Assembly (NCBI GenBank): GCA_023265215.1
Contig: JAHFUH010000264.1
Coordinates: forward strand, 1 to 7,552
DNA length: 7,552 bases
Direction: 5' to 3'
DNA from: Acidobacteriota bacterium
GTDB taxonomy: Bacteria; Acidobacteriota; UBA6911
This document shows, piece after piece, positions 3,698 through 7,552 of this stretch (its first letter is position 1; every line of letters starts with the position of its first letter). A program made the position numbers and the translations under genes. The notes beneath the pieces are model-generated. The model did no database searches, was not told the origin of the DNA, and saw nothing but the letters and a program-made list of their open reading frames with translations.

Positions 3698-6451
3698 TTA
3701 GACTCCCGCACTCGGTTCTGAAAACAAAGCATGCAGCGCGGTGGCGGCTGGCATAGGCGCCGCAGACGGATCTGCCGCATAATTTCGGATGATCGAGAGG
3801 CTGGCGCCCCAGAATAGTGCATGCGGAGGGCGCAAGGCATCTTCCAACGATTTGGGTTCCGCAAGACGATTTTCGACTCCGAGTGCTTTGCCCAGCCATA
3901 AGCCGGCCTGGAGCAAAGCCTCCCGCTCTTCCTCGATCATTCCACCGCCGCCCAGCAATGCCGCCATTTTCAGTTTGCGGCTTGCCTGCCGTCGGTGGTC
4001 CTGCACAACCTGGCGTTCGGCTTCTGAAAGCTCAGATGCTCCGTTTCCGCTTGGAGCCTCGAGGTCGCGAATGGCGCGAGTGTTCAGCGAAATCAGCCCC
4101 GCGGCAACAAGGCGAGTCATAGCTTCGTCGGCGGATCGATCCATTACCTCCAGGGTCACTGGAGCCAATGGATCCGAAACCTCCCTGCCAAAAAATTCCT
4201 CGAAGGGCTCCGACAGCTTTTCACGGCATAATGGCGCATCGCGGTCTACCACAATCACTATCACGGAGTGCGGCCCCTCCACAGGATAACGCTCCTCGCA
4301 GCGAAGGCAGGCAGGTCCAAGGATTTTGCGGGCAATTTGACTGAATCCAAGCGCGCGATCGACCGGCAGAGGATTCTTTTTGACAACAGTAACAGCAGTC
4401 TTGGGCGCAGGCGAGATAAGCTGTTCCAGCTTGGCAAGGAAGGCCTGCTTCCCGCCGCGAAAACTAATCGCCTTCAGGTCGCCTCGCATGTCCAGAATTC
4501 CATCGGCAAGCGCCTGCTTGACGGAGAGCGTTTCGAGCATTCGCTGCTCAATGGTATTCTCTGAGACCAGATGTATCACAGTGACCGGTTTCATCTGGTG
4601 CTTGCGCCAGGCGCGCGCAATCCGCTGCTCAAGCCGGGCAGGATTCCAGGGCAGATCGCAGTTCACAACCACGCTTGCATTTTGCAGATTCAAGCCCGTG
4701 CTGCCGGAATCGGTGCTGAGGAACACGCGGCAATTGGGGTCGCTCTTGAATAACTGGATTTCAGCCCGGCGCCGCCGTTGTGGTACCGCGCCGGTGTGCA
4801 ACGCATATCCAATCTGAAGCTTCTCGCAAAGTCCTTTCACGAGTTCCAGCATGCGGGCCCATTCCGAAAAGACAAGAACCTTTACATCCCCATTATTCCG
4901 GCACTCTTCAAGAATTTTCTCGAGTTCCTTAAGTTTGGGACAATTCCGGTCCTCACGATCCAGGATATAGTTGGTATCGCAGATCATGCGCATCATGGCC
5001 AATTCGCGCTGCAGTTTCTCCGATTCCTGTTTGGTCAGGGGCCGTCTTTTAGCTATAGCAACGAGACGAGCCACCTGTTTTTCATGGCCTGCGTAGCTGT
5101 CCTCCTGCGCCGGACTAAGCGGCACAAAATACCTCTGATCGGTGCGGTCCGGCAGTTCAGTTTCCACATCAGCTTTTCGCCGGCGCAATAGGAAAGGTTT
5201 GATGCGTCCGTGCAGCTGCTCCAGATTGCGATAGCCACTCGGACGGCCGCGTTCGTCCAAATCATAAAAATCACGGTTGAAGCGGAACAGCGGTCCGAGA
5301 ACAGATGGGTCGAGAAACGACATCAACGAATGGATGTCGTCGATCCGATTTTCGATCGGAGTGCCCGTGAGAATAAACGCATAGCGGCTCTGCAGACGCT
5401 TGATCGCCTGGGCTGTCTTGGTGCTCCAGTTTTTAATGCGCTGCGCTTCGTCCAGAATAATAATATCCGGCTGAAGATGCTTGTTGACATCGAGCGCATC
5501 CGCCAGCATCTGCTCATAATTAACAATGGTAAAAAACGGGACGGAAGCATACAGGCGCAAGCGCTTCCCCCGAGGGCCATATATCAGCTGATAAGGCAGC
5601 TCGGTGAAGCGTTGGATTTGTTCTTCCCATTCAGCCTTCAAAGAAGCGGGAGCAACAACCAGAGTGCGAGCTGCCCTGCCCAGCCGATGCAACAGTGCAC
5701 ACGCGGCAATAGCTTGAATGGTTTTGCCGAGTCCCATTTCATCGGCCAACAACGCGCGTTCATTGAAAGCCAGATGCAGCATACCTTCGCGTTGATAAGG
5801 ATAGAGCGGCGCCAGCGTTTCCTGCGCCGGCCACTTTCCTGACTGCACTTTCCTTTCATACTCCCGAAGCGCATGCTTCCGTTCCTGTGCGCGACTCTGT
5901 GCTTGGAGCCACGGAGCTACTTCCTGGGAAATTCGCAGCGAGGGGATGCGGGCGTTCCGCAACAAGGCCAAAGCTTCTTCAGGATCTTCAAGACGAATAA
6001 ACCCGTCGTCATCCATTATGCCTGCAAAAGCACGAGGAAGCGCGCCGTTAAGCCCTTCTACCCGCAACTTCTGGCATGTCGGATCGGGAATCACATCCAG
6101 GCGGCCTTTGTCGTTTTTCTGAGCCAGACGGAAAACCCGGTTGTAGCGAGCTTCCAGATAAAGGAGCGTAGCTTCAATATGTTTACATGTGCCGAGCGCG
6201 TTAATGCGGAAATCGACGCAATTGCACGAAAATCGCCGCTGCGCCACACTCCGGATTTCAACCGAATAAGTCAGTCCGCTTGCCGATTTCACTGTGAAAT
6301 TCGAAAATATCGGGAACCGCGAATCGATATTTCGCACTCGCAGCGATTCCGATTTTGCGCGGAAGCGGCGTTTTGCAATCTCATCCTCGTCGGTGGTTTT
6401 CCAATTGTGAATGGACGGCAGCTTCGCCTGAATATCCTTTAATGTCTCCAT
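3698..6451 (-). CDS. SNF2-family helicase/ATPase with SWIM zinc finger
   Basis: A 917-residue DNA-dependent ATPase of the SNF2/Rad54 group, expected to translocate on double-stranded DNA and remodel protein-DNA complexes. The start at 6451 is chosen because AAGGA lies 7 nt before it; an in-frame ATG at 6508 lacks such a site. An N-terminal SWIM finger has Cys76, Cys78, Cys89 and His91. The first helicase lobe has DEMGLGKT (237-244), DEAQRIKN (334-341) and LTGTP (361-365). FLLRRRKADV (420-429) bridges to the second lobe, where STDSGSTGLNL (579-589) and QRIARAWRKHQ (609-619) form motifs V and VI. Motif VI differs from the common RAHRIGQ form. About 235 residues after residue 681 match no domain I can name. 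A helical segment near 811-860 vaguely recalls HEPN-like bundles, with no visible RxxxxH motif. It could serve repair, transcription or defence. Confidence 0.93.
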   Translation of the reverse strand: METLKDIQAKLPSIHNWKTTDEDEIAKRRFRAKSESLRVRNIDSRFPIFSNFTVKSASGLTYSVEIRSVAQRRFSCNCVDFRINALGTCKHIEATLLYLEARYNRVFRLAQKNDKGRLDVIPDPTCQKLRVEGLNGALPRAFAGIMDDDGFIRLEDPEEALALLRNARIPSLRISQEVAPWLQAQSRAQERKHALREYERKVQSGKWPAQETLAPLYPYQREGMLHLAFNERALLADEMGLGKTIQAIAACALLHRLGRAARTLVVAPASLKAEWEEQIQRFTELPYQLIYGPRGKRLRLYASVPFFTIVNYEQMLADALDVNKHLQPDIIILDEAQRIKNWSTKTAQAIKRLQSRYAFILTGTPIENRIDDIHSLMSFLDPSVLGPLFRFNRDFYDLDERGRPSGYRNLEQLHGRIKPFLLRRRKADVETELPDRTDQRYFVPLSPAQEDSYAGHEKQVARLVAIAKRRPLTKQESEKLQRELAMMRMICDTNYILDREDRNCPKLKELEKILEECRNNGDVKVLVFSEWARMLELVKGLCEKLQIGYALHTGAVPQRRRRAEIQLFKSDPNCRVFLSTDSGSTGLNLQNASVVVNCDLPWNPARLEQRIARAWRKHQMKPVTVIHLVSENTIEQRMLETLSVKQALADGILDMRGDLKAISFRGGKQAFLAKLEQLISPAPKTAVTVVKKNPLPVDRALGFSQIARKILGPACLRCEERYPVEGPHSVIVIVVDRDAPLCREKLSEPFEEFFGREVSDPLAPVTLEVMDRSADEAMTRLVAAGLISLNTRAIRDLEAPSGNGASELSEAERQVVQDHRRQASRKLKMAALLGGGGMIEEEREALLQAGLWLGKALGVENRLAEPKSLEDALRPPHALFWGASLSIIRNYAADPSAAPMPAATALHALFSEPSAGV

Positions 6452-6660
6452 ATCGTTTTCCTTTGTTCGCGCGATGCTAGCACTCATTCCTGAAAGAGAA
6501 CAAATCAAAATATTCGGTCCGCGAAAATATGAGAATTATTGAGTTTCAGAAAATATAGTGCGTTATGGAAGAGACTGATGGATCTCCCTTTCAGGGCTCA
6601 TTCTTCATCTGCCACAGCCCCGGGCTCACGCCAAAATGCCAAGTAATTCTTGCGCATGCC
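6452..6660. other. AT-rich intergenic gap between amidase and helicase genes
   Basis: About 209 nt, clearly richer in A and T than the genes around it. GAAAATAT occurs twice, at 6523-6530 and 6549-6556 (26 nt apart), with a related AAAATATT at 6507-6514. A weak minus-strand promoter can be drawn for the helicase gene: TTGTTC (6503-6498), an 18-nt gap and TAGCAT (6479-6474). CCCTTTCAGGG (about 6589-6599) is a tiny palindrome, and no convincing terminator follows the amidase stop. No small gene was recognised here. Confidence 0.4.
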
Positions 6661-7552
6661 CTAAGGGCTCGTTACGGGTGGCCGGCGATTCGCCCAGGGC
6701 CGTGCCTGTTCTAGTTGCGAGGCCAGCCTGTAAAGCGTCGCTTCATCCCCGAATCTACCAATGAAATGCGTGCCGATCGGCAGACCTTCGGAATTCCAGA
6801 AGAGCGGAATCGACATGGCCGGCTGCCCTGTTGTGTTGAAGATCGGCGTAAACGGCACGAATGCCGAGGCGACGCCGAGCGCCAGAGGGTCTTCAGGCTT
6901 CGGAGCGAATGAGCCGAGCGGCAGCGGCGGCGAGCCGAGAGTCGGGGTGAGAAGCACATCGTACTCCTTCATGAATTCCGCAATTTGCCGGGCGAGGAAT
7001 TGAAAATATTGCACAGCCATCAAATAGTCGGCAGCCGTTACCTTTTTGCCCATTGCATCATAGGCCAGCGTGATAGGCTCGATTTCGCCCTCTCCGGGCA
7101 TGCGCCCAATCGCATAATTCATGTTCCGAATCGTCCATGTCACCCCGGCCGTCCAGATGGCCATGAAATGCTTCCAGATCATTTCTCCATTCAATGCGGG
7201 CGCATCCTCGGCAACCCCGTGTCCTAAATCTGCAAGCAGTCTTGCCGCGTCCTCGACGGCGGCAACACAGTCCGGATGAACGGGCGTGCCAAGCGGCGAT
7301 TCCTTTAAAAAAGCAATTCGGAGTTTGCCCGGATTGGCGCCGACCTCCTGGGCAAAAGGACGCTCCGGCTCGGGCGCGCAATACGGGTCCCCCGGCGAAT
7401 AACCCGATGTCGCGTCCAGCAAAGCGGCGCTGTCGCGCACGCTTCGTGTTAGCGCGTGCTCGGCAACCATGCCGCTGAACACATCGCCCAGGTATGGTCC
7501 CAGCGGATTGCGTGCGCGTGTCGGTTTGAGGCCAAACACACCACAGCAGGAC
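6661..7552 (-). CDS. Amidase-signature hydrolase, C-terminal part (5' end outside window)
   Basis: The reading frame is open to the right edge, so this is the C-terminal ~296 residues of a longer protein; amidase-signature enzymes usually have about 450-500. The first visible residues, SCCGVFGLKPTR, match the conserved CG-x-x-G-x-KPTRGR segment that follows the catalytic region. EHALTRSVRDSAALLDATSG and GDPY follow it, both common in this family and in NylA-like amidases. The C-terminus (FNTTGQPAMSIP, GLPIGTHFIG, PWANRRPP) is complete and typical. The Ser-Ser-Lys catalytic residues would lie in the missing N-terminal part, so activity cannot be judged here. A GTG at 7539 could be read as a start but would leave out the catalytic core. 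The family hydrolyses amide bonds; the substrate is unknown. Adjacency to the helicase gene suggests no shared pathway. Confidence 0.92.
   Translation of the reverse strand, partial: SCCGVFGLKPTRARNPLGPYLGDVFSGMVAEHALTRSVRDSAALLDATSGYSPGDPYCAPEPERPFAQEVGANPGKLRIAFLKESPLGTPVHPDCVAAVEDAARLLADLGHGVAEDAPALNGEMIWKHFMAIWTAGVTWTIRNMNYAIGRMPGEGEIEPITLAYDAMGKKVTAADYLMAVQYFQFLARQIAEFMKEYDVLLTPTLGSPPLPLGSFAPKPEDPLALGVASAFVPFTPIFNTTGQPAMSIPLFWNSEGLPIGTHFIGRFGDEATLYRLASQLEQARPWANRRPPVTSP

Noticed and set aside
3637..3864. Small minus-strand open frames overlapping the end of the SNF2 gene and the hicB promoter
   Set aside because: They sit out of frame with the SNF2 C-terminus, lack a ribosome site and resemble no known protein.
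5210..6442. Two long plus-strand open frames (5210-5842 and 5873-6442) opposite the SNF2 gene
   Set aside because: They lie wholly antisense to a well-supported helicase gene whose motifs are all in the minus-strand frame, and their translations show no recognisable domain.

Overview
The window is a moderately GC-rich bacterial segment carrying seven genes. The organism is very probably Gram-negative: one protein has a lipoprotein signal, two have Tat signals, and a molybdoenzyme is paired with a membrane cytochrome b. The gene mix and the short tandem CCGCGT-type repeat at the left edge would suit a soil bacterium such as an Acidobacteriota member, but this is a guess from style and not from a marker gene.

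Left part (234-3123, plus strand): four genes in a row that look like one envelope-located methionine-sulfoxide repair module. They are a Tat-exported molybdopterin oxidoreductase of the sulfite oxidase/MsrP fold, a four-helix b-type cytochrome likely to be its membrane electron donor, a lipoprotein MsrA, and a Tat-exported MsrB. Genes 1-2 and genes 3-4 are separated by only 16-17 nt. A gap of about 145 nt separates the two pairs, so one or two transcripts are possible. MsrA acts on Met-S-sulfoxide, MsrB on Met-R-sulfoxide, and MsrP-type enzymes on both, so the cluster would give full stereochemical coverage outside the cytoplasm. Two features stand out. The membrane partner is a b561/hydrogenase-type cytochrome and not the usual MsrQ, and mature MsrA has no resolving cysteine.

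Middle part (3177-3610, minus strand): a compact hicBA toxin-antitoxin pair, converging on the msr cluster. The antitoxin is translated first and its stop overlaps the toxin start by one base (TGATG).

Right part (3698-7552, minus strand): a 917-residue SNF2-family helicase with an N-terminal SWIM zinc finger and a C-terminal extension I cannot assign. Then comes a roughly 209-nt AT-rich gap, and the C-terminal part of an amidase-signature hydrolase that runs off the right edge of the window. No RNA genes, CRISPR arrays, transposases or attachment sites were seen.

The best candidate for something under-described is the four-gene exported repair cluster. The SNF2 C-terminal extension is second.
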